Shown piece by piece: positions 1 through 5,947 of a DNA stretch of 5,947 nucleotides (the stretch's first letter is position 1; the number at the start of each line of letters is the position of its first letter). Where the stretch lies: positions 1-5,947 of the forward strand of contig CAMWPK010000098.1 in NCBI GenBank assembly GCA_947176115.1. Direction: 5' to 3'. The stretch comes from an uncultured Clostridia bacterium. GTDB taxonomy: Bacteria; Bacillota; Clostridia; Christensenellales; UBA3700. A program made the position numbers and the translations under genes. Under the pieces are notes generated by a model. That model made no database searches. It was not told the DNA's origin and saw only the letters and a program-made list of their open reading frames with translations.

Positions 1-960
1 GTGCAATGCAAGCCTGACTTTACGCTAGGCAAGTACACGGGCTTGGAGATAAAGAGAGATAAAGTTGAAGTAACCGACGAAGACGTTCAAGCGGAAATAA
101 ATGCAAAACTTGAAGAAGCAGGCGCTTGGATTCCGGTCGTAGACAGACCTGCGCAAAAGGGCGATCAGGTAATTATAGATTATAGCGGTAGCGTAGACGG
201 CGTTAAGTTCGACGGCGGAACAGCGTCGAATCAAAGTCTTACGCTTGGTAGCGGAGCATTTATCCCCGGATTTGAAGAGCAAGTCGAGGGTATGAACATA
301 GGAGAGGATAGAGATATCACGGTTACTTTCCCGGAAGAATATCATGAAAAGTCCTTGGCAGGAAAGCAAGCGGTATTTGCAATCAAGTTGAATGAAATCA
401 ACGTCAAAGAAGTTCCTACGCTTGACGACGAAACGGTAAAGGATATATCTGAATTTGACACCGTAGCAGAGTATAAAGCAGACGTAAAGAGCAAGATTGA
501 AGAGAAAAAGAACGCGGAAGCAGATAGCAAACTTGAAAACGACCTTATCCAAACTATCGCCGATGGCAGTCAAGTGGAAATTCCTCAGTGCATGATTGAC
601 AACCAAATCGAGGATATGGTTCAAGAGTTCGAGCAGAGATTGCAATATCAAGGTCTAAATGCTAAAGATTATTACAAATACACCGGCATGACGCAAGAGA
701 AGTTGAAAGAGGGATACAAGGAAATGGCGGAAAAGAACGTCAAATTGAGATTGACTTTGGACGCTCTTCTCAAGGCTATCAAAGTTCCGGTATCCGACGA
801 GGAAATCGACGAGAAGATTGCTGATATGGCTAAGCAAGCAGGAAAGACCTTTGAGGAATACAAGGGCTTTATAAACGAGCAATACAGAGAATATTTGAGA
901 AGAGATCTCATTACAAGCAAGCTCTTTGAGTATCTCAAAAACAACAATAAGATTAAATAA
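1..960 (+). CDS. tig: Trigger factor, ribosome-associated chaperone and peptidyl-prolyl isomerase (5'-truncated by window edge)
   Basis: Trigger factor binds the ribosome near the peptide exit tunnel and shields emerging polypeptides; it also has an FKBP-type prolyl isomerase domain. The visible 319 residues begin in the linker leading into that domain. The FKBP core runs from about residue 45 to 135 and contains IDYSGSVDG (59-67), an IPGFEEQVEG segment (88-97) and FPEEYH (110-115), all typical of the family. Residues 136-319 are the charged, helix-rich C-terminal chaperone arms. The full family length is about 430 residues, so roughly 110 are missing, including the ribosome-docking domain with its GFRxGKxP signature. 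The GTG at base 1 is most likely an internal valine codon and not a start. The stop is TAA at 958-960. The position upstream of clpP and clpX is the usual one in Clostridia. Identity is very secure; only the 5' end is unknown. Confidence 0.96.
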   Translation: MQCKPDFTLGKYTGLEIKRDKVEVTDEDVQAEINAKLEEAGAWIPVVDRPAQKGDQVIIDYSGSVDGVKFDGGTASNQSLTLGSGAFIPGFEEQVEGMNIGEDRDITVTFPEEYHEKSLAGKQAVFAIKLNEINVKEVPTLDDETVKDISEFDTVAEYKADVKSKIEEKKNAEADSKLENDLIQTIADGSQVEIPQCMIDNQIEDMVQEFEQRLQYQGLNAKDYYKYTGMTQEKLKEGYKEMAEKNVKLRLTLDALLKAIKVPVSDEEIDEKIADMAKQAGKTFEEYKGFINEQYREYLRRDLITSKLFEYLKNNNKIK

Positions 961-994
961 TTGACAAATATCGTCTTATTGACGGTAATATAAT
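961..994 (+). promoter_or_regulatory. Possible sigma-A-type promoter for clpP-clpX
   Basis: A perfect -35 hexamer, TTGACA, lies at 961-966, directly after the tig stop codon. Two overlapping -10 candidates follow: TAATAT at 986-991 (19-base spacer) and a perfect TATAAT at 989-994 (22-base spacer, too long for a typical promoter). The first combination is at the upper end of accepted spacing. Transcription would begin near base 998-1001, giving clpP a leader of about 75 bases that includes the hairpin at 1015-1049. This is motif matching in AT-rich DNA, so chance is a real alternative, but the placement in the only sizeable gap of the cluster supports it. Confidence 0.38.
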
Positions 995-1014
995 AGAAAA
1001 ACAAGCTAATAATT

Positions 1015-1049
1015 AAGTAGTCCGACACGGCAAAACGTCGGACTTACTT
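1015..1049 (+). terminator. Stem-loop in the tig-clpP gap: weak intrinsic terminator or clpP leader hairpin
   Basis: The arms GTCCGAC (1020-1026) and GTCGGAC (1037-1043) pair perfectly around a 10-base loop. The stem extends outward by five A/T-rich pairs (1015-1019 with 1044-1049, one T bulged). The 3' side reads TTACTTT, U-rich but interrupted, so termination would be partial at best. It could end part of the tig transcripts, or, if the promoter upstream is real, act as a 5' leader structure on clpP mRNA. The hairpin is certain as sequence; its role is inferred. Confidence 0.5.
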
Positions 1050-1062
1050 TCAAATAAATATT

Positions 1063-1068
1063 GGAGGG
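1063..1068 (+). promoter_or_regulatory. Strong ribosome binding site that sets the clpP start
   Basis: GGAGGG at 1063-1068 contains a complete GGAGG Shine-Dalgarno core. It lies 7 bases before the ATG at 1076 but only 1 base before the in-frame ATG at 1070, and it overlaps the in-frame TTG at 1061. This spacing selects 1076 as the start. Confidence 0.85.
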
Positions 1069-1075
1069 TATGAAA

Positions 1076-1666
1076 ATGAAAGCAACTTTGGTACCAAACG
1101 TAATAGACAGAACGGAAAACGGCGAAAGAGCATACGATATTTATTCAAGACTTTTGGAGGATAGAATCGTATTCATTACGGGCGAGATAAACGACGCGCT
1201 TGCGAACACCGTCGTAGCTCAGCTCATATACCTTGAGGCAAAAGATTCCACAAAAGATATAAGTCTGTATATCAACAGTCCGGGCGGTAGCGTTACGGCA
1301 GGAATGGCTATATACGACACAATGAATTATATTAAATGCGACGTAAGCACGATATGTATCGGTATGGCGGCGTCAATGGGAGCTTTCTTGCTCTCATCGG
1401 GCGCAAAGGGCAAGAGATTTGTTTTGCCAAACAGCGAAGTTATGATACATCAACCTTTGGGCGGAGCAAGCGGTCAGGCGACTGAAATTCAAATTATGGC
1501 CAACCATATTCAAAAGACCAAGGAAAAACTTACCAAGATACTTTCCAAAAACAGCAGTCAACCTTTTGAAAAGGTGCTTGCAGACTGCGAGAGAGATAAC
1601 TATATGTCTGCGGAAGAAGCGCTTGAGTATGGTCTTGTAGATAAAATTTTTTATGAGAGAGGTTGA
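1076..1666 (+). CDS. clpP: ATP-dependent Clp protease proteolytic subunit ClpP
   Basis: ClpP is the serine peptidase that forms a double-heptamer chamber in the cytosol and degrades proteins fed to it by ClpX or another Clp ATPase. From the chosen start it has 196 residues, the usual family length. The catalytic triad is visible: Ser100 in the MAASMG motif, His125 in MIHQP and Asp174 in ERDNYMSAEEA. The glycine-rich INSPGGSV segment is at 66-73. The N-terminal GERAYDIYSRLL block is typical. Longer in-frame starts exist at 1061 (TTG) and 1070 (ATG), but both conflict with the ribosome binding site at 1063-1068. The downstream neighbour clpX encodes its unfoldase partner and starts within a few bases of the clpP stop, so the two are expected to be made together. 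All seven arginines use AGA, as elsewhere in the window. No CtsR-type operator is recognisable upstream. Confidence 0.97.
   Translation: MKATLVPNVIDRTENGERAYDIYSRLLEDRIVFITGEINDALANTVVAQLIYLEAKDSTKDISLYINSPGGSVTAGMAIYDTMNYIKCDVSTICIGMAASMGAFLLSSGAKGKRFVLPNSEVMIHQPLGGASGQATEIQIMANHIQKTKEKLTKILSKNSSQPFEKVLADCERDNYMSAEEALEYGLVDKIFYERG
1655..1662 (+). promoter_or_regulatory. Ribosome binding site for clpX, inside the end of clpP
   Basis: The purine run GAGAGAGG, with AGAGG as its best anti-16S match, is embedded in the last codons of clpP. It ends 6 bases before the TTG at 1669 but directly abuts the alternative in-frame TTG at 1663, which overlaps the clpP stop. The spacing favours 1669. Confidence 0.6.
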
Positions 1667-1668
1667 GT

Positions 1669-2901
1669 TTGGAAACTAAAAGAAAGTGTATGCTCTGCAA
1701 CAGGGTTCTTTATGAGGACGTAGATTTCATTATCCCGGGAGCAGAGCCGGACGTGGGAATATGCTACGACTGTGTGGCGACTTGCGTCAGTTTGATAAAA
1801 AAAGAAAGTTTAGACCTTGAAGTTAAGGAAAAAGAGGACTCAAAAGAACTCAATTTGCTTAAACCTCACGAGATTAAGGCTAAGCTTGACGAGTATATTA
1901 TAGGTCAGGACAACGCAAAAAAGGTATTGTCCGTAGCCGTATACAACCATTATAAGAGAATAAATTGTAAAGACAGCGAGGTTGAGTTGGATAAGAGCAA
2001 TATTCTTATGCTCGGACCTACCGGTAGCGGAAAGACCTTGCTTGCCAAGACGCTTGCAAAGATACTTAACGTACCTTTTGCGGTTGCGGACGCTACGACG
2101 TTGACGGAAGCGGGATACGTAGGCGAGGACGTCGAGAATATATTGCTAAAACTAATTCAGGCGGCGGACTATGATATAGAAAAGGCGCAACTTGGTATTA
2201 TCTATATTGACGAAATTGACAAACTTGCAAGTAAGGGCGAGAATATGTCTATCACCAGAGACGTTTCGGGAGAAGGCGTCCAACAAGCTCTTTTGAAAAT
2301 TATCGAAAGCACGTTGGCAAGCGTACCGCCTCAAGGCGGAAGAAAACATCCTCAACAAGAGTGTATTCAAATCGATACCACCAATATATTGTTTATTTGC
2401 GGTGGAGCTTTCGTAGGGCTTGACAGAATTATCGATAAGAGATTGGACGGCTCTTCATTGGGATTTGGCGCAAAAGTGCGAGATGGCAAGAAGATTAGTT
2501 ACGGCGAGCTTATAAGCGATATTAAGCCTGACGACCTCATTAAATTCGGACTGATTCCGGAGTTTGTGGGTAGAATACCGATAGTGGTCGGTCTTGACGC
2601 GTTAGACGAGAAAGCTCTGGTAAAGATTCTCACCGAGCCAAAGAACGCAGTAATCAGACAGTACAAAAAGCTATTTGAGATAGACGGTGTGCAGGTCGAA
2701 TTTGAGGACGACGCTCTTGTAGAAGTCGCAAAGATGGCAATCAAGCTCAAGACGGGCGCAAGAGGACTTAGGTCGGTGCTTGAGAGTATAATGTTGCAAC
2801 TAATGTACGACGTGCCGACGGACAAGACGATACAAAAGGTAAAAATTACCAAAGGCGTCGTGACAGGAGAGAGTAAACCTGAAATTAGCAGAATACAATA
2901 A
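1669..2901 (+). CDS. clpX: ATP-dependent Clp protease ATP-binding subunit ClpX
   Basis: ClpX is a hexameric AAA+ unfoldase that recognises degradation tags, unfolds substrates and passes them into ClpP. Numbered from the TTG at 1669 (410 residues; family about 410-425), the N-terminal zinc-binding domain has cysteines 7, 10, 32 and 35 in CMLC and CYDC. Next come Walker A GPTGSGKT (116-123), the pore loop GYVG (149-152), Walker B IIYIDEID (177-184), the RKH loop (225-227), the ClpP-docking LGF loop (264-266), the arginine-finger GRIP region (about 301-304) and sensor-2 GARGLR (363-368). Every functional element is present. The start is TTG either way: 1663 would overlap the clpP stop by four bases, while 1669 has better ribosome-binding-site spacing. 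The first ATG (1690) would remove the first zinc cysteine, so it is unlikely. It is tightly coupled to clpP. Confidence 0.97.
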   Translation: METKRKCMLCNRVLYEDVDFIIPGAEPDVGICYDCVATCVSLIKKESLDLEVKEKEDSKELNLLKPHEIKAKLDEYIIGQDNAKKVLSVAVYNHYKRINCKDSEVELDKSNILMLGPTGSGKTLLAKTLAKILNVPFAVADATTLTEAGYVGEDVENILLKLIQAADYDIEKAQLGIIYIDEIDKLASKGENMSITRDVSGEGVQQALLKIIESTLASVPPQGGRKHPQQECIQIDTTNILFICGGAFVGLDRIIDKRLDGSSLGFGAKVRDGKKISYGELISDIKPDDLIKFGLIPEFVGRIPIVVGLDALDEKALVKILTEPKNAVIRQYKKLFEIDGVQVEFEDDALVEVAKMAIKLKTGARGLRSVLESIMLQLMYDVPTDKTIQKVKITKGVVTGESKPEISRIQ

Positions 2902-2915
2902 TATACAATTGCTTT

Positions 2916-2948
2916 GAATACGAATAATATTTTTTATTATTCGTATTC
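2916..2948 (+). terminator. Perfect 14-bp inverted repeat between clpX and lon (AT-rich hairpin, possible terminator)
   Basis: GAATACGAATAATA at 2916-2929 is the exact reverse complement of TATTATTCGTATTC at 2935-2948, with a five-T loop. A perfect 14-bp stem in an 88-base gap is unlikely to be chance. Only three T residues follow the stem before AAG, so it is a poor classical intrinsic terminator. It may instead act as a partial terminator, an RNA-processing or stability element separating clpPX from lon, or a protein-binding palindrome. The sequence shows the palindrome; the role is open. Confidence 0.6.
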
Positions 2949-2976
2949 TTTAAGAGAGAGAAACACACGTTTTGAC

Positions 2977-2983
2977 AAAGGAG
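2977..2983 (+). promoter_or_regulatory. Ribosome binding site that sets the lon start
   Basis: AAAGGAG at 2977-2983 lies 6 bases before the ATG at 2990. An in-frame TTG at 2972 would place this motif inside the coding region, so the ATG is preferred. Confidence 0.85.
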
Positions 2984-2989
2984 AAAGCT

Positions 2990-5299
2990 ATGTCGGAAAT
3001 ATCAAAACTAACTATTCTTCCGCTTAAGGACGAAGCCGTATTACCCAATAGTATCAAAAAGCTGGATATTATAAATAGATTAAACGCGTTGAATTTGAAG
3101 AACGTTTTCAAAGAGGGCGGACAGGTTTTTGCCGTCAAATTAAAGGACGAAAAGAAATTTACTGACGAGGAAAGCGTCTATGAGTACGGCGTTGTCTGCA
3201 ATATCAAGGAATATAGGGATAGATTAGATTTTTCTACCGTTGTATTAGAAGGCGTTAAGAGAGCTAGATTGATAGATATTGTCGATAAAGACGATAGGGC
3301 CGTTTGGGTTACTGTAAAAGAAGACGACGGAATTCCTTTTGACGAGTCGTTTAAGGATAATTTGTATAGAAGTCTATTATATAAAGACGTCAAGAATCTT
3401 GAGAAACTGGGCGGAGCAATTCCGCAAGCGGTATGGCTTGCCTTTGAAAGGATGCAGAATACGTCTGCGATTATGGATATAATTGCCGACAGTATAGGAG
3501 ATATTGACAGACAGGCGTATCTGGATGAGGGAAATTGCGAATTGAGAGCGCAAAGACTGTCTTCTACGTTAAAGGTTGAGGCTTATAAACTCGGCGTGTT
3601 GAAAGAAATCAATAAAAAACTTGACGATACTTTGAGAGAAAACCAAAAAGAGTTTGTCTTGAGAGAACAAATCAAAGTAATTAAGAAAGAACTTGGCGAC
3701 GAGGATAACGAAGCAGAAGAAATTACTCAAAAAATCAAAGAGCTCAAAGCCTCCGAAGAAGTTAAGAGCAAACTGCAAAAAGAATTTGACAGAATGCAAA
3801 GAATGAACGTTTCTTCGCCCGAGTATTCTATCTTGCGTAACTATATCGACGTGGCTTTGTCTTTGCCGTGGGGCGAGTATACGCAAGACAACTTCGATTT
3901 GGAACATATCCGCGAGGTGTTGGATAAAGAGCATTACGGAATTGACAAGGTTAAAAATAGAATAATCGAGGCTATAGCCGTCAAAAAGTTGGCAGGAGAT
4001 AAAAATAAAGCTCCTATTATTTGTCTTGTAGGTTCTCCGGGCGTTGGTAAGACTTCTATTGCGCAGTCAATAGCAAGAGCGCTTGGAAAAGAATATATCC
4101 ATATGAGTTTGGGCGGTATTAGGGACGAGGCTGAGATTAGAGGCCACCGCAAGACTTATATAGGCGCAATGCCGGGAAGAATTATAACTTGTATGTCAAA
4201 GGCAAAGACAAGCAATCCGCTATTCCTGCTTGACGAAATAGACAAGATGACGCAAGATATGAGGGGCGACCCGTCAAGCGCAATGCTTGAAGTGTTGGAT
4301 CCTAATCAGAATGCTAATTTTAGGGATAATTATCTTGAATTACCGTTTGATTTGTCGCAAGTAATGTTTATAATGACGGCAAATTCTCTTGCGAATATCC
4401 AAAAACCTTTGCTTGATAGAATGGAAATCATAGAAATGGAAGGCTATACAGTCGAGGAGAAATTGGAGATTGCCAAGAGATATCTAGTTCCTAAGCAAAA
4501 GGAAAGGAATGGAATTGAAACTTGCGAAGTGGAGTTTGAAGATAGCGCCATCGATAAGATTATAGACGGTTATACCAGAGAATCGGGAGTAAGAGAACTT
4601 GAAAGGCAAATCGGTAGCGTATGTCGCAAGATAGCGACCAAGATTGTAGGCGGTGATAATATTAGTTATACCGTTACTGCAGATAATTTGACGGAATATC
4701 TTGGTCCAATCAAATATCAAGGCGACGACGGCGTAGTCGGCGGAGAAGTCGGAGCAGTCAACGGGCTTGCTTGGACAAGCGTAGGCGGTGTCACTATGCC
4801 TATTGAGGTGCGACTTTTGCCTTACGGAAGCGGAAAGATACTTTTGACGGGAAGTCTTGGCGATGTTATGAAGGAGTCTGCTGAGATTGCTGTATCTTTG
4901 ATAAAGAGTAAGTGCGTGGAGCTCAATATCAGCGAGGATACTTTCAATAAGCATGATATTCATATTCACGTGCCTGCAGGCGCTACGCCAAAAGACGGAC
5001 CAAGCGCAGGCATAGCGCTTGCGACAGCCGTTTTGTCGGCTTTCACTGGCGAGCCTGTTAAGAAGGACTTGGCAATGACGGGCGAAGTGACGTTGAGAGG
5101 TAAGGTGCTGGCAATAGGCGGGCTTAAAGAAAAGACTTTAGGCGCGTTGAGAAGCGGAATTAAGACGGTAATAATACCAAAGCAAAACCAAAAAGATATG
5201 CAAGAATTGCCCAAAAGCGTATTGGATAGCATTAACTTTGTACTTGCAGACAATGTGTCTACGGTATTCGAAGAGGCTTGTGGAATAAATTTTAGTTAG
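2990..5299 (+). CDS. lon: ATP-dependent serine protease Lon (LonA type)
   Basis: Lon is a cytosolic homo-oligomeric protease that joins an AAA+ unfoldase and a Ser-Lys peptidase in one chain, removing misfolded and short-lived regulatory proteins. From the ATG at 2990 it has 769 residues, close to other bacterial LonA proteins (about 770-785). Residues 1 to about 190 form the substrate-binding N-domain, followed by a charged coiled-coil region around 190-285. The AAA+ module has Walker A GSPGVGKT (348-355), the GGIRDEAEIRGH block (375-386), Walker B FLLDEID with acidic residues 415 and 416, and a TANSL sensor region (463-467). The C-terminal protease domain has catalytic Ser672 in PKDGPSAG and Lys715 in GGLKEK, with the 43-residue separation seen in E. 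coli Lon. No transmembrane segment is apparent, which argues against LonB. The N-domain is divergent, lacking the usual proline-glycine turn after the first LPL motif. engB follows after 10 bases. Confidence 0.97.
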   Translation: MSEISKLTILPLKDEAVLPNSIKKLDIINRLNALNLKNVFKEGGQVFAVKLKDEKKFTDEESVYEYGVVCNIKEYRDRLDFSTVVLEGVKRARLIDIVDKDDRAVWVTVKEDDGIPFDESFKDNLYRSLLYKDVKNLEKLGGAIPQAVWLAFERMQNTSAIMDIIADSIGDIDRQAYLDEGNCELRAQRLSSTLKVEAYKLGVLKEINKKLDDTLRENQKEFVLREQIKVIKKELGDEDNEAEEITQKIKELKASEEVKSKLQKEFDRMQRMNVSSPEYSILRNYIDVALSLPWGEYTQDNFDLEHIREVLDKEHYGIDKVKNRIIEAIAVKKLAGDKNKAPIICLVGSPGVGKTSIAQSIARALGKEYIHMSLGGIRDEAEIRGHRKTYIGAMPGRIITCMSKAKTSNPLFLLDEIDKMTQDMRGDPSSAMLEVLDPNQNANFRDNYLELPFDLSQVMFIMTANSLANIQKPLLDRMEIIEMEGYTVEEKLEIAKRYLVPKQKERNGIETCEVEFEDSAIDKIIDGYTRESGVRELERQIGSVCRKIATKIVGGDNISYTVTADNLTEYLGPIKYQGDDGVVGGEVGAVNGLAWTSVGGVTMPIEVRLLPYGSGKILLTGSLGDVMKESAEIAVSLIKSKCVELNISEDTFNKHDIHIHVPAGATPKDGPSAGIALATAVLSAFTGEPVKKDLAMTGEVTLRGKVLAIGGLKEKTLGALRSGIKTVIIPKQNQKDMQELPKSVLDSINFVLADNVSTVFEEACGINFS

Positions 5300-5300
5300 G
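5297..5300 (+). promoter_or_regulatory. Weak ribosome binding site of engB, overlapping the lon stop
   Basis: The only purine motif before the engB ATG is TAGG at 5297-5300, which contains the lon stop codon and is 9 bases from the start. This is weak compared with the sites of clpP and lon. It suggests that engB translation partly depends on ribosomes finishing lon. Confidence 0.35.
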
Positions 5301-5309
5301 TCGATCACT

Positions 5310-5903
5310 ATGGAAATCAAACAATGTAAATTCGTCACGTCGGTGGCAAATAGCAAAAACTGCGTTGACTACGGAATGCCAGAGATAGCAATCGCCGGCA
5401 AGTCAAACGTGGGAAAATCTTCTTTTATTAATTATCTTGTCAACAATAAAAGCATGGCAAAGACATCGTCTACTCCCGGAAAGACTAGGCTTTTGAATTA
5501 CTTTGAAATTAACAAAGGCGAGCTGATGCTTGTTGATCTCCCCGGGTACGGTTACGCTAAAGTGTCGGGGGAGATTAAAGGAAATTGGGATGAATTGATA
5601 GGCGGATATTTGCTTGGAAGTAAGAGGCTTATCAACGTGTTTTTACTTGTGGATATAAGGCACGAACCGACTGCGCTGGACAAGCAAATGGTAGCGTATA
5701 TGCACCATTATCAAATACCTTTTTGCGTAATTGCTACCAAGTGCGATAAGCTCTCAAGGATGGCTTGCAATAAGCAAAAAATCGTTATTGCAAGAGAATT
5801 ATGTATCGGTGCCGATAATATTTTGACGGTTTCTTCGCAGGCTAAAATGGGAAAGGAAGAAATTCTTGAAAAGATAGAACACCTTATAAATACTTACAAA
5901 TAG
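5310..5903 (+). CDS. engB: Ribosome biogenesis GTP-binding protein EngB (YsxC/YihA)
   Basis: EngB is a small TRAFAC-class GTPase that assists assembly of the 50S ribosomal subunit and is essential in several bacteria. The 197-residue product matches the usual family length of about 195-210. The GTPase motifs are in order: G1 GKSNVGKS (30-37), switch I with SSTPGKT (53-59), G3 DLPGYG (76-81), G4 TKCD (143-146) and G5 SSQ (175-177). The segment PGKTRLLNYF and the YAKVS that follows G3 are family hallmarks. The ATG at 5310 gives the short N-terminal lead-in typical of EngB; the next in-frame ATG (5376) would leave almost nothing before the G1 motif. It sits 10 bases after lon, so it is probably read from the same transcript. 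Its place at the end of the clp-lon cluster is shared with Bacillus and Clostridium. Confidence 0.96.
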   Translation: MEIKQCKFVTSVANSKNCVDYGMPEIAIAGKSNVGKSSFINYLVNNKSMAKTSSTPGKTRLLNYFEINKGELMLVDLPGYGYAKVSGEIKGNWDELIGGYLLGSKRLINVFLLVDIRHEPTALDKQMVAYMHHYQIPFCVIATKCDKLSRMACNKQKIVIARELCIGADNILTVSSQAKMGKEEILEKIEHLINTYK

Positions 5904-5947
5904 CCGTACATATTCTAAAATAATTCTCATTTAATGTGATTTATATA
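5904..5947. other. AT-rich intergenic tail, nothing recognised
   Basis: The 44 bases after the engB stop are very AT-rich and contain no convincing hairpin with a T-run, promoter pair, ribosome binding site or coding start before the window ends. A terminator or the next gene may lie just beyond. Confidence 0.5.

Noticed and set aside
1..3. GTG at base 1 as a true start of a short trigger factor
   Set aside because: The reading frame begins exactly at the window edge and the missing part equals the normal N-terminal domain, so truncation by the window is the simpler explanation.
25..651. Long open frame on the minus strand opposite tig (about 208 codons)
   Set aside because: It is fully antisense to a well-conserved gene, its translation shows no recognisable domain, and no convincing binding site or independent neighbour supports it. 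It reflects codon use of tig.
1061..1075. Longer clpP starting at TTG 1061 or ATG 1070
   Set aside because: The TTG overlaps the Shine-Dalgarno motif and the ATG is one base after it; the ATG at 1076 has normal spacing and gives the usual ClpP length.
2914..2940. Possible lon promoter, TTGAAT at 2914-2919 with TATTAT at 2935-2940
   Set aside because: The spacer is only 15 bases and both hexamers fall inside the AT-rich palindrome, so the match is easily produced by chance.
4484..4969. Minus-strand open frame opposite the lon protease region (about 161 codons)
   Set aside because: It lies inside the conserved lon coding region, has no family resemblance and is explained as a shadow of lon codon use.
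5911..5947. Fur- or PerR-like box in the AT-rich tail after engB
   Set aside because: The stretch has only loose ATAAT/ATT similarity and no proper inverted repeat, and no downstream gene is visible.
1..5947. CRISPR arrays, insertion sequences, tRNA or rRNA genes, toxin-antitoxin or defence genes
   Set aside because: No repeated spacer structure, terminal repeats, transposase motifs or RNA gene signatures were seen. Coding genes fill about 95% of the window and all are housekeeping genes.

Overview
The window is a compact protein-quality-control gene cluster, all on the + strand: the 3' part of tig (trigger factor), then clpP, clpX, lon and engB (ysxC/yihA). All five were identified by conserved motifs read directly in the translations. 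The gene order matches the tig-clp-lon-ysxC neighbourhood of Bacillota. The base composition is AT-leaning. Arginine is written almost only as AGA: all 7 Arg codons in clpP, and about 10 of 12 in clpX. Shine-Dalgarno motifs are purine-rich and TTG is probably used as a start once. Together these suggest a Clostridia-type Bacillota bacterium, possibly an uncultured lineage. The genus cannot be fixed from this sequence alone.

Layout. Bases 1-960 hold trigger factor without its N-terminal ribosome-docking domain, because the window begins inside the gene. Bases 961-1075 are the longest intergenic gap. It holds a possible sigma-A-type promoter just after the tig stop, a GC-stemmed hairpin (1015-1049) and a strong clpP ribosome binding site. 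clpP (1076-1666) and clpX (TTG start near 1669, to 2901) are almost contiguous and surely co-translated. Bases 2902-2989 hold a perfect 14-bp inverted repeat (2916-2948) and then the lon ribosome binding site. lon (2990-5299) is complete and followed 10 bases later by engB (5310-5903). The last 44 bases are AT-rich and hold nothing I can support.

How the genes work together. Trigger factor meets nascent chains at the ribosome exit. ClpX unfolds tagged or damaged proteins and feeds them to the ClpP peptidase chamber. Lon is a second, single-chain ATP-dependent protease for misfolded and regulatory proteins. EngB is an essential GTPase of large-subunit ribosome assembly. The cluster therefore links ribosome production, nascent-chain folding and protein removal.

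I found no undescribed system. The points worth a second look are the two intergenic hairpins, the promoter-like element inside the tig-clpP gap, the direct clpX-lon junction with no lonB between them, a divergent Lon N-terminal domain, and the absence of recognisable CtsR or CIRCE heat-shock operators.
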